NCBI GenBank assembly: GCA_003116995.1
Contig: BDSL01000002.1
Span: 1,634,001-1,698,000, forward strand
DNA length: 64,000 nt
Source: Yamagishiella unicocca
Taxonomy: Eukaryota > Chlorophyta > Chlorophyceae > Chlamydomonadales > Volvocaceae
Direction: 5' to 3'
The translations under genes were made by a program, and so were the position numbers. Under the pieces are notes generated by a model. That model ran no database searches. It worked only from the letters and a program-made list of their open reading frames with translations, and was not told the DNA's origin. Numbering within the stretch: the first letter of the stretch is position 1; every line of letters begins with the position of its first letter. Positions 24,261-33,720 of the stretch are shown piece by piece.

Positions 24261-24700
24261 TCGATCGGGTGCGTGGGGCAAGGTATCTGCTGCACTGCTC
24301 AGCCAGTACTTCATCAGGCAGCCAGCCAGCCAGCCAACCAGCCAACCCTTCAGCGTCAGCCGCCCGTCAGCAACCCGCGCAGCAGCGTTAGTTCAGCAGC
24401 CAGCTTTCGTGCAGCAGTACGTCGTCCAGCCTTGGGTGCAGCGGATGCCTTGCTCCGCCCTTGCATACTTCGTTCGTCCCAGCGTTCCCTAGATGTGTAT
24501 GCATGTGCCAAGTAATAAGCCCCATACGTACACGTCACCGCTGTGCACCGTGCACCAACTACTGTTACATGCCCCCACTACTTCCTACCTCCCCCGCTCC
24601 AATTTTGCCACCCGACATCGCCCGAGCTCTCCTGCTGCTCTTCGTCGCTCGCTCGAGACCTGCGTGCAATCAACGAACTGCGCCCCGGCCGGAGCTCCCT
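24261..24700 (+). repeat. Diverged segmental repeat, copy E
   Basis: The anchor aaggtatctgctgcactgct lies at 24280, followed by homology to 14880-15220 with indels (for example, extra bases in the cagccagccagccaaccagc run). Confidence 0.85.
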
Positions 24701-25370
24701 GCTGATGCGAAAAAAGTTGTTGGCTTGTGCATCAGGGCATCGGGAGGGAGCAGGCGTGGTTTCCTCGCCCCTAAGAAGTCCTATACGAAGGCACAGGTCT
24801 GCTCAATGACTAGTTCATCGACAGATTCCCGGCCGTGCTGTTCGTGGTTTCCTGGTTTCCTGACTGGCGTGCGCTGTCGTTAGCGCTCAGGTTACAACTG
24901 ACCAGGTCGTAGACACGTTAGCAGGTGAACGCCGCAAGTCGCTACCTCTTCCGGGGTCTGCCCCGGGTATCCTGACTCCCGACCGAAGCGCGGCCCACAG
25001 CTGCACTGTTGCTTGCGGGGGCAACTATGCTCGACACTGTTGTTACACGTCTGCAACTGGGCACCTCGTGCGAGAGGATACTTCGAGCACGGCCGGGAAT
25101 GCCAGACGTGGCATCCGGCCCGTGCTAAGGCGGCGGAGGCTCTGTGGGCCCGATGTGCGTACCTTATCCCTGCGGCTCCGATCGTGAGCTAGCTACCACC
25201 TAACACCGAAAGTTACCAGACGGTATAAGACGGCGTCCGTTACTTAGTGTCAACGAACCATACCTAACAACACACTTGCGAGATATTTCACTCCAACTGT
25301 CATGCTCAGATACGCGTTTCTGGAGCGGCACCGAAACCATGACTAATGCCCGCGAATCGTTCATGCCGGC
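24701..25370. other. Spacer without recognised genes
   Basis: Nothing recognised on either strand beyond short ORFs. Confidence 0.5.
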
Positions 25371-25710
25371 GCTGGGGCATGACACTGTGCCTGCTGCTGC
25401 AAGGGCCGGCGAGGATTTCCATCATGCATACATACTCGGCAGTGTAACCGCTGCCGACCCGCTGCCCACCTGCTGGTGACCGTCTAAAGGACAAGGAAGT
25501 TCCGCCAGCACCGGTTCGGCGCGCGGTGGCAAGCAGCTGCCGCCGTCTTAAGCTATCTAGCTATCTAGCCGCCACCGCACAGCTTCTGGACAGTAGCAGC
25601 AGACGCGCGCACACCACGGAGGAGCTTCTTTGGCCGTCGCTGAGTCCTTTCAAGGTAGTGTGCTTGCTCAGGGATGGGTGGGCTTCGGAGGTTATGTACG
25701 GCATGTGCTG
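25371..25710 (+). repeat. Partial segmental repeat, copy F
   Basis: Homologous to parts of 15560-15950: ctgcccacctgctggtgacc, caccacggaggagcttcttt and aaggtagtgtgcttgctcag all recur. There is no minisatellite array after it; the next element is the tRNA gene. Confidence 0.85.
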
Positions 25711-25734
25711 GTCCTATTGCTGACAGTAATATTC

Positions 25735-25742
25735 AAAAAAAA
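25735..25742 (-). terminator. Pol III terminator of tRNA-Tyr
   Basis: Eight A on the plus strand, read as T8 about 30 nt downstream of the tRNA 3' end. Confidence 0.7.
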
Positions 25743-25772
25743 GAAAGTTGAGTTTTCATGCAAATAATGACA

Positions 25773-25856
25773 TCTCCCCAGCCCGGATCGAACGGGCGAC
25801 CTAAGGATGACTTGCAACGTTACAGTCCTTCGCTCTTCCAGCTGAGCTATAGGGAG
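25773..25856 (-). tRNA. tRNA-Tyr (GTA) with 11-nt intron
   Basis: The minus strand folds as a complete cloverleaf. The acceptor stem CTCCCTA pairs with TGGGGAG, with A as discriminator. The D arm is GCTC/GAGC, the anticodon stem AAGGA/TCCTT and the T arm GCCCG-TTCGATC-CGGGC. The loop CTGTAA...A carries anticodon GTA. An 11-nt intron (cgttgcaagtc) lies between positions 37 and 38, the canonical nuclear site. The mature length is 73 nt without CCA, which is not encoded. A T8 run on the minus strand (25742-25735) is a plausible Pol III terminator. Confidence 0.95.
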
Positions 25857-25904
25857 GGATGGCAATTGGGAATTGTAAAAATTTATATTGGATTAAAAAG
25901 GGCT

Positions 25905-28900
25905 GTACGCCAGGGCTCTGGCCGCATCTATGTGTCCCGCTGCCTCCTCCCCTTCGTGGCGGGCTCCGCCATTGAGCTGGGCTCGCCTTCCGACCACCGC
26001 GTCCCCTGCATCCAGCTGCTGCCCCGGGTTCCTGCCTCGCGCGGCCCCGGCCTCCGTCGCACCCGCATGGCCTTCTCTGGCCACCGCGACCTCAAGGATC
26101 AGCTGCAGGCCTGGCTCGACGCGGCGTTCGCGGCCATGCCGGCTGAGGGGGAGCACGCTGCCCTGCTGGCGTGGTGGCCGGGCTTCAAACGGCGGCTGGC
26201 GGCGGTGGCGGCGATTCTCAATCGCACCGCTCGCTCTCGGCGCCTGGCCTCGGGCGCGCAGGTGGAGGCAGCCCGAGCCGCCTTGCGGGCGGCCCACCTT
26301 GCGGCCGCGACGCCGTCGGCGGCGCCCGAGGCCGTGGGTGGTGTGGTGGCCGCCCAGGCTGCCTTGGCGGTGGCCTTGCGTGTGGCGGCGGCGGGCGAGG
26401 CCGCCCGGGTACGCGTGGCGTGGGTGCGCGAGGGGGAGCGCCCGTGCCCCGCACTCACCGCCATGATTCACCCACCGCGGTCGTCCCAGGACATTACCGC
26501 GCTGCGCGACGCTGCTGGGCGCCTCGTGACCGACCCGCGCCAATTGCCCAATGTCGTCGCTTCTTTCTGGGAGCGCATCAGCTGCCTGCCGTCAGGCCTG
26601 GACTCGGCGGATCAGCAAGCGGTTCTGGCAGCTGTCGACGCCCACTCTACTCCGATCTCGCCCGATCTTCGCCCCGAGTTGGGCTCCATCGCAGTCTCAG
26701 CAGCGGAGGTGGCGCGGGCCCTGCAGCAAGCCAAGCCTGGCACGTCCCCAGGCTGGGACGGAATCCCTGTGGATCTCCTCCGGACCTACAGTGGCTGCTT
26801 TGCGCCGGCACTGGCCCGCCTTTTCACTGCTATCGGCCATCTGCGCGCCGTCCCGACGGGTTTCCTGAAGGGTGTTATATCCGTCATTTACAAGGGCCAT
26901 GATGCGGACCGGGCGGCGGCCGGCGCCTACCGCCCCATCACCCTGCTCTGTACTGATTACCGCATTCTGGCGAAGGTCCTCGCCAACCGCCTCAGCCCTG
27001 GCCTTTCCGCCGCCATCCCCCTCGAGCAGTCCGCCTTCCTCCCCGGCCGCTCCATTGGCGCCAACACCCGCTTCCTTCGCTGCCTCCCCCCCCTCCTACA
27101 CCAGCAGCAACGGAGTGCTCTCATCGCCTTCTTGGATTTCGCCAAAGCTTACGACACCATTGACCGCTCCTTCCTCTTTGCTGTCATGGAGCGCATGGGT
27201 GTTGGGGCCGGTTTCCTGGGATGGACGCAGCTCCTGTTGGGCCGTACAGTGGCCATGGCGTCCGTCAACGGCTACATCTCCCGCTCTGTCCCTATCCGGG
27301 CCGGCGTCCGGCAGGGCTGTCCCCTTGCCCCGCTCCTCTACCTCTTCGTGGCCCACGCCCTCCTCTGCTGGCTGAAGCGGCACGGTGTTGGCGTGCCGCT
27401 GGCCCCGGCGGACCCGGCCAGCCTGGTTACCGGCGTGCAGTTTGCTGATGATGCCCAAGTCGCGCTCCCAGATGCAGCTGCAGTACCGCCATTTATCGCC
27501 CTCATGGCGGCGTTTGCCCGCGCCTCTGGCCAGCACCTGAATCCCTCCAAGGTCGAGCTGCTGTGGGCTGGTCACCAGGTGGCGCCGGCGCCCGCCGCCC
27601 CGGCTGCCGTCCTTGCCGCTGCGGTGGCGGCCGTCGCCGCCCCTGCCGCCGCGTGGACCGCTGCGGGCGGTGCCGCCGCTTCACCCGCCGCCCCGAGCGC
27701 CGCTGCTGCCGAGGCGCCGGTGGAGGCCGCCCCGGCAGGCGCTGGCGCCGCCGCCGTACCTCCTGACGCCCCGGCCGCCGCCGCTGCTGCCGCTGCGCCG
27801 GTGGCTGCCGCCCTGGCCGCCGCTGCTGCTGCCCCGCAGGCGGCTGCCGCCCCGGCCGCCGCGGCTGCCGTGGCGCCGGCGGCTGCCGTCCTGGTCGCAG
27901 TGGCCGCCGAGGCGCTGGCGACCGCCGGTTCGGCTGCCGCCGGTGGTGCTCCTGGGGCGGCCGCGGGTGCCGCGGCCACCACGGTGCTGACGACCGCAGC
28001 CCCGGCCGCCGCTGGCGCCGCCGCAGCGTCTCCCACGCCTCCTGACGCCCCAGCCGTCGCGGCCGTCACTGCCGCCCCCACTGCCCCGGCCGCCCCAGCC
28101 GCTCCAGCCGCCCCAGCCGCCCCTGCTGGCGCCGCCAGCTCCCCCGTCGCCCGTCACCCGCCTCGCCTGGCGCGCCCACCAGGGCTGGCTCGCCGCGGTC
28201 GTCGGCGTCGTGGCCGCGGTGCTGCAGCTGTCGTGGTCGTGGGCGCCCTCGCCGCAGCCGCTGGCGCCCTGGCCGCCCCGGGTCCCTCCACATCGCCGTC
28301 CCTTGCCGCCACCGCTCCCGGGGTGCCTCGCCCCTCCCCTTCTCCCCCGCCCCCTGCCCTCGCTGGCCTTCGGATCGTGCCCGCTGCGGTGGCGCTGGGC
28401 ATCCCCTTCACCAATCCGCCTGCCGCCCCCGTCCTCGATTGGGCGTCACGGATGTCGGAGGCCCGCCGCCGTCTCCAAAAGATCTCCCGCATGGCCCTGT
28501 CGATGTTCGGCCGTGCCACTGCGGCTGCAGCTTATGCTCTCCATATGGCGACGTACCACATGGAGCACTCGGGGCTGCCGCCGGCGGAGGTCCTTGCTGG
28601 CATCATGGCCCTTGTCGCAAAGCTGGTGGATCGGGAGCTAGGCCCTGATGACGCCCAGCGCCGTTTCACTGGTGTCCCCCTCCGCCTGCTCTCCGGTCAT
28701 CCCACCATCGGCGGCTTCGGTGTACTGCCCCTTCGGCTGCATGTCCTCAGCCGGCATGCCAAGTGGAGCCTGACGGTCGCCCGCTCCGCGCTGCAGCCCC
28801 CGGCTGCCCGCGCGCCGTGGATCCGGATTGCGGTCTCCTTCCTCTCTACCCTCCACCCTGCCTTCCGCCCGCTGGCCGTCACCACAGCTCGACCGGATGG

Positions 28901-30504
28901 CCCGTGGCTCGGCGCCCCCTTAAGCTTGCCCCCGGACATCCACCGGCTTGCCACGAGCCTCGGTCACCTCCCCCCCCTGTCTGACGTCGCGGACCCCCCC
29001 CTGGAGCCGGGCGTCTGGTGCTTCAACGCGCCGCTGTGGGGCAACCCGCTCCTGCCCAACGCGGGGGCGCCGGGCCGGCGGCCGGGGTTGGAGGCTATCC
29101 ATGGCCCCCTCACCATGTGCCGCCGCCTGCTGACCGTCGGCGACGCCGTCCGGGTGCAGGACGCTATGACCGCGTTTGAGGTGGAGCGCGCCCATGCCCT
29201 GGCGACGACGCCGGGCATGGCCATCTTCAGCCGGCTGGCTGAGCGCTGGACGACGCTCGTACGGCACGAGCTGGCGCCCTCCGAGCTGGCCATGGGTGCG
29301 CTCCAAGATCGCATCGCGGCGCGGGCTGCGGTGGCCGCTCTCCTTTCTGACATCTCGCCCGCATGGCTCGCTGCTGCTCGCCTGGCGCCCGATGGCCCCG
29401 CCCCGCCGTCGCCTGACGAGGTGGATGCTCTCCTCCTTGCTCGCCTGGGGTGGCGGCTGGGTGTGGACGCCGTGCTGCCCCTCACCTCCTTCACCGTCAA
29501 GCTGGGCACCCTGCTCCAGGCGGCGGAACTGGAGCGCCCCAGGCAGGCCTGTCATGCGGCGTATGTGCGGGAGGCGCTCGGGCTGTCCCCTGCTGTGGCT
29601 GCCACGCCCGCGGCGGCCCTTGTGGCGTTACGCGCGGTATGGCGGCGGTTGTGGAAGCGTCTTAAGTGGGAGCCGCGGTGGAAGGAGGTCCTCTGGCGGC
29701 TGGCGGTTGACGGGGTGCCCATGCCGGGCTCCTCTCACCTCCCGCTGGTCCCACCCGAACCGTGTGCTTGCGGCTGTTACCCCGCTGCAGCGGGTGTGGC
29801 CGAGTCGCCGCGCTTGCATCACTTTTGGTCTTGCCCCCTCGTCCGCCCGCTCTGGGATGAACTGGAAGTCTGCTGTGGGTGCGGGGTCACGCGTGAGCAT
29901 GTGTGGTTGTGTGTGTCGCCGGATCCGACCACTGTGCTGCAGTGTGTGTGGGATGTGGTGGCGTTGGCGGCGCTCAACGCGATGGAGTGGGCGCGCCGGT
30001 ACATACACTCTCATCGGCTCTCCGGCACCACCCTCCCTGCTGCTATGCGTTCTGGCCTCCTTGCTAAGTTCTGGGCCTTGCTGCGGGACTTTGCGGGCTT
30101 GGGTTTGCCCCGCAAGGACTGGGGTGACGTGGGGGTGGACCACCCATTTTTGTTCGTAACCGGGGGTCGGCTCATGTGCGCCGTGCCGCCCTAGCTAGCC
30201 TGCCTTGGCTGCTGTTTGTTCTTTCGTTCTTTCTTTCCTGGTGCCACCTTTGCTGGTTCGAGATACGAGTGGTGCGGGTGATGGGCAGGTGAGCCAATGG
30301 GGGCTTTTGTGGTGGTTTTGACGCGTAAGGGTGGCCTGCATGGGGCCGTGTCCTGCCGTCGCTTGTGCTGACTTTGCATGATGCTGTTTGCCTGCTGTTG
30401 CCCGTACCCGACCTTGGTTCCGTGTCTCTTCCGCAGTGCTTTCCCGCCGGGATAAGGGCGGGTGCCGCCTGTCGTGCGGCCACTGTAACGCGGTCTCTCT
30501 CTCT
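25905..30504 (+). mobile_element. Non-LTR retrotransposon (LINE), 5' truncated
   Basis: A GC-rich element begins about 50 bp from the tRNA-Tyr 5' end, where AT-rich flank gives way to coding sequence. Only the last part of an APE-type endonuclease is present (ending GSPSDHRVPCIQLLP), as expected from incomplete reverse transcription. The reverse transcriptase and C-terminal zinc knuckle are complete. The 3' UTR (30195-30504) is T-rich and A-poor, contains ctgtaa and ends in a (tc)n tail. The same end occurs at 12714. No clear target-site duplication was found. Confidence 0.85.
25908..30194 (+). CDS. LINE ORF2: endonuclease remnant and reverse transcriptase
   Basis: Uninterrupted frame of about 1,430 codons. 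The order is: endonuclease C-terminus (SDH motif, about 25975-26010); linker; reverse transcriptase with GTSPGWDGIPVDLLR, YRPITLLCTDYRILAKVLAN, QSAFLPGRS, FLDFAKAYDTID (about 27132-27167), RAGVRQGCPLAPLLYLF and the catalytic FADD (27441-27452); then SGQHLNPSKVELLWAG. Next comes an Ala/Pro-rich insertion of about 250 residues (27577-28340), after which the polymerase fold resumes at VALGIPF. The C-terminus has a CxC...H...C zinc knuckle (CACGCYP, HHFWSCPLVRPLWDEL). The frame also reads upstream through the tRNA region by chance; that part is not element sequence. With no native start, expression is unlikely despite the open frame. Confidence 0.87.
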   Translation, partial: RQGSGRIYVSRCLLPFVAGSAIELGSPSDHRVPCIQLLPRVPASRGPGLRRTRMAFSGHRDLKDQLQAWLDAAFAAMPAEGEHAALLAWWPGFKRRLAAVAAILNRTARSRRLASGAQVEAARAALRAAHLAAATPSAAPEAVGGVVAAQAALAVALRVAAAGEAARVRVAWVREGERPCPALTAMIHPPRSSQDITALRDAAGRLVTDPRQLPNVVASFWERISCLPSGLDSADQQAVLAAVDAHSTPISPDLRPELGSIAVSAAEVARALQQAKPGTSPGWDGIPVDLLRTYSGCFAPALARLFTAIGHLRAVPTGFLKGVISVIYKGHDADRAAAGAYRPITLLCTDYRILAKVLANRLSPGLSAAIPLEQSAFLPGRSIGANTRFLRCLPPLLHQQQRSALIAFLDFAKAYDTIDRSFLFAVMERMGVGAGFLGWTQLLLGRTVAMASVNGYISRSVPIRAGVRQGCPLAPLLYLFVAHALLCWLKRHGVGVPLAPADPASLVTGVQFADDAQVALPDAAAVPPFIALMAAFARASGQHLNPSKVELLWAGHQVAPAPAAPAAVLAAAVAAVAAPAAAWTAAGGAAASPAAPSAAAAEAPVEAAPAGAGAAAVPPDAPAAAAAAAAPVAAALAAAAAAPQAAAAPAAAAAVAPAAAVLVAVAAEALATAGSAAAGGAPGAAAGAAATTVLTTAAPAAAGAAAASPTPPDAPAVAAVTAAPTAPAAPAAPAAPAAPAGAASSPVARHPPRLARPPGLARRGRRRRGRGAAAVVVVGALAAAAGALAAPGPSTSPSLAATAPGVPRPSPSPPPPALAGLRIVPAAVALGIPFTNPPAAPVLDWASRMSEARRRLQKISRMALSMFGRATAAAAYALHMATYHMEHSGLPPAEVLAGIMALVAKLVDRELGPDDAQRRFTGVPLRLLSGHPTIGGFGVLPLRLHVLSRHAKWSLTVARSALQPPAARAPWIRIAVSFLSTLHPAFRPLAVTTARPDGPWLGAPLSLPPDIHRLATSLGHLPPLSDVADPPLEPGVWCFNAPLWGNPLLPNAGAPGRRPGLEAIHGPLTMCRRLLTVGDAVRVQDAMTAFEVERAHALATTPGMAIFSRLAERWTTLVRHELAPSELAMGALQDRIAARAAVAALLSDISPAWLAAARLAPDGPAPPSPDEVDALLLARLGWRLGVDAVLPLTSFTVKLGTLLQAAELERPRQACHAAYVREALGLSPAVAATPAAALVALRAVWRRLWKRLKWEPRWKEVLWRLAVDGVPMPGSSHLPLVPPEPCACGCYPAAAGVAESPRLHHFWSCPLVRPLWDELEVCCGCGVTREHVWLCVSPDPTTVLQCVWDVVALAALNAMEWARRYIHSHRLSGTTLPAAMRSGLLAKFWALLRDFAGLGLPRKDWGDVGVDHPFLFVTGGRLMCAVPP

Positions 30505-33238
30505 GGCTTGAGCGTCTTGTCTTGGCAGTTGGATTTTCGCCTCTCGGTTTGTGTGGGGCTTAAGCTGTGACCTAGCTTGGGCTGTGTGGCTCCGCGGCAC
30601 TGTAGGGCAGCGCTCAATGGCGGTGCAGCAACCCCCATCACCCCAGCTTTGATGTTTCCACGCGCGCCCACTGGCACCTGCGCCTGCACATGTACCAGCT
30701 GCCTCTTGAGCGTGGTGTTGAACCTGCTGATAAGACGCCCACAATGAGGTGTGAAGGCGTCGCGCGGAAACCTTACGGCGCAACGCTGGCCAGTGAGGCC
30801 CGCGAGGTCAAGCTGTGGGACATCACCAACCGGCGAAATGCACCAGCAAGTTGGCCACTCGAGTTCGGAACCAAGGGCCAGCAGTGAGAGAAGGGCCATG
30901 GGCCAGCCCGGATCAGCAGTTAGGAGCTGTTGTTGGACTAGGCCGTGTTAGTGTGGGTCCGAACATGGCCAAATCGGGTCGAGACCTAATTCACACGAAG
31001 CACGCACTGTCCATTTAGGACAGCAGCAGAGCCCTCGGACAAGCGGGTTACCCTCACATGCACAACCGCTGAAGTAGAACCTGCAGGCGAAGGTATGACC
31101 CCCTTTGGCCACAGCACTGCAGGAGGGCGTTGGCCAGTGACCGGACAATGCCACAGCACAGCACGTGTAAAACGAGGGGTACGACTCGTCGGGAGAGCAT
31201 TGGCGTTACAGCGCTGAGCCAATCGTCTGATCCGCGCCCGGCGACTTAGGAACAATGGAACATAGCCCGCCGGCAACGTGCCCGACATGACACAGCTGCC
31301 ATCGCCTTGCGAATGCAGGGCACTGCACAAGGACCCTTCGACACGATACTAAAACACAGTGGCGCTCTCCGTGTACGAATCAGCCGTCAGAGCGCGAAAT
31401 CGGAGGTGAGCGAACTGCCCACACGTCGCGCCAAGCTAGTCCGACGTCGCGGTCACGCCAACCCACCTATGGCCCCTCCGCAAGCAGGCGCCCTTCCGCT
31501 CCCAGTCCAGCCGGCGCGCTGGCGCCGTCCCCTTCGTCTAAAAACCCTAAGTGCCGGCCAATGGATATCCTCTCAAATTTCCCCTTCCCCCTCGCAGCTC
31601 CCAACTGAGCTCGACAACGCACATGCAAGCACACCACGCTTTGCCACCCCCCAAGCTTTGCCATCTCCTCTGCGCATGAATGGCTGCCACTCAGCACTCT
31701 GTCACCGCGCATGCTGTCCCACAATCGCTACCCCTGCGACGCAGCCGGGGCGGCCCTCAGCCCCCCCTCCGTCCACGGTAAACGGTTTTATGGCACCCCT
31801 TCCACCCACACAATGCGCAGCGCGGCCCGTCATCGACCTGCCCCCAGCAGCCCCCCAGCAGCGCCTCAGCTCCGTCTACTTGCCGCTCCTCTCCTCTGGA
31901 CCACCACCTTCACCGCCCTTGGTTTGTCGGCCGTGGATTCGCGGATTATCCTTTACCCGGCCCCCGGCCCGGCCCCCCCACGGCATGTGCTCATGCAACA
32001 TCCCACTAAATTATTTCATGAAACCTACAAATTGCGATATCGCTGGCGGCCGCCACACGAGGCGGGTGTGCCGGCAAGGGGCAGCACCCAAACGACGACA
32101 CAGGCCAACCAGGCAGTTGCCTAACTGCCGGAGCCCTGTGCCCCCTCCCTTGACCCGGCCTTGCCGGTCCCCACAGGCCAGCTGCCGCCAGGTACCCGGC
32201 ACCCGCCGCTGCAGCTGCTGTGAAGCGACCCTGCTGCTCCCTTTCGCCGGGCCATATCAGGACAAGGCAGAGCCCCACCTCCTTGAACCTTGACTCCAGC
32301 AGCATGGACCGCATGCCAGGTTATATACCTCTTTCCAGGCGGCGACGGCGAAGCAGCAGCAGCAGCAACAGCAGCAGCAGGCTAAGCACATATGGAAGCA
32401 GGCGACCTCAGTGCATCAAGCACACCACCACATAACAACAAAAACACATAAGGGCCCGGGGCATCGCCAACTCCGCTCCAGGCTTACGTCATCCTCGGCA
32501 TCTGCGCCGTGCATTCCTTCGCCGTGCATTCGAACCCAGGCACGGCCGGCTCGCGTCCGGCGTCCGCAGGACGGGGGAATGCCCCGTCCCAGCCACCCGC
32601 GGGTTTCCTCTCATCCCCAGCCACTCGCCAGCTCTCGGGCATATCGAGCGCTGACGTCATACACTCCGACGTGACGTCACAGGCGCACCGCGTCGCTGAA
32701 AGCTCCACCTGGAGCCCATCCGCAAATTTATTTCGTAGCAGGAAAGGCCAAATTCACATGAACAACCTTGCTGCGCAGCAGCCGCCCTAGAGGAAGCGCC
32801 GCACAGAAAGCGGCACGCCTCATTACTTGGCGACCCCGCTGCCCCAAATGCAAGAACCGACAGCGGCGTGTCTGCCGCGTGCATTGGTCACTTTGTGTAC
32901 GGGTGGTCAATCTAAAGCTCGCTCGACTCCGAACCCCCCCCCCAACCCACGCATTTACCCCCACATATGCACGACATCATGCACAAGCGTGATCGGTCCG
33001 ACAGGTGCTCTCCCGCTTCCGACAGGTATCCCTCTAGTATCCACTCTCGTGTACCGGTATGCCCACTACGATGAATGTCACGGTGGGCTGCGCCCACGCG
33101 AGCAGCCACCGGCCCCCACCGCTGCCAAGCCCTGCAGCGCCGCCAGGTACCGAGTGCCACGGCACTCACGCAGACGAAGCAACGCCAACGCACGCTCATG
33201 GCGACAGCAATCCACCTTCCTCAACGCCAACGTGGCTG
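30505..33238. other. Intergenic, C/A-rich low-complexity DNA
   Basis: No recognised gene. A 328-codon ORF (31307-32293, +) is Pro/Arg/Ser-rich, has no domain and looks compositional. A segment at 31845-31945 (tccgtctacttgccgctcct ... gtggattcgcggattatcc) has a diverged second copy at 33580-33680. (AGC)n lies near 32353-32382. Confidence 0.55.
31845..31950 (+). repeat. Dispersed repeat, copy 1
   Basis: Similar to 33580-33685: cagcagcgcctc(a/c)gctcc, then ctggaccaccaccttcaccgccct and cggattcgcggattatc against ctggaccatcaccttcacca and cggattcgtggattctc. Confidence 0.65.
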
Positions 33239-33317
33239 CAGCCGCAACTACAGCCGCAACTACAGCCGCAGCTACAGCCGCAACTACAGCCGCAACTACA
33301 GCCGCAACTACAGCCGC
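33239..33317 (+). repeat. 12-bp tandem repeat (cagccgcaacta)n
   Basis: About 6.5 copies with one g/a change. It is open in several frames and sits inside a 146-codon ORF (33075-33515) of doubtful reality. Confidence 0.93.
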
Positions 33318-33579
33318 CGCAAACACCGCCACGGTCCCAGCTACTGCGCCGGCGTCCCCAGCTTCCCGATGCAGCAGACCCCCCACGCAGCCTACCCGCA
33401 CTGGCGCCCCCTTCCAGGACCATACCGTCGTCTTTGGACACCGTACGACCCTGACTCACCCCCCAAAGCTCCCCGCTCCTATCTCTTCTTCCACCGCGAG
33501 CGTCTTTGGACGTAACCTGCAACAACCCACCTGATCCCACTGCCTGGAGCACACTCACATCCGGCCTCCCCCCCTTACG

Positions 33580-33685
33580 CCTCAGCAGCGCCTCCGCTCC
33601 TTCTCCTTGCCGCGCCGCTCCGCTGGACCATCACCTTCACCACCCTCAGTTTATCGGCCTGCGGATTCGTGGATTCTCTTCTAAA
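33580..33685 (+). repeat. Dispersed repeat, copy 2
   Basis: Diverged partner of 31845-31950, just outside the stop codon of the erlin-like gene. It may be part of that gene's 3' UTR. Confidence 0.6.
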
Positions 33686-33720
33686 CGCCCCCGCCTTGCT
33701 AATCGACGAAACCCGCCGCC

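Noticed and set aside
25758..25907. N-terminal extension of the LINE ORF starting at 25758
   Set aside because: These codons are the antisense of the tRNA-Tyr gene and AT-rich flank, not retrotransposon sequence.
27572..28519. Alanine- and Gly/Arg-rich minus-strand ORFs
   Set aside because: Shadows of the GC-rich Ala insertion in the LINE ORF.
31307..32293. 328-codon Pro/Arg-rich ORF as a gene
   Set aside because: Low-complexity C/A-rich DNA with no domain, no splice partners and part of a dispersed repeat inside it.
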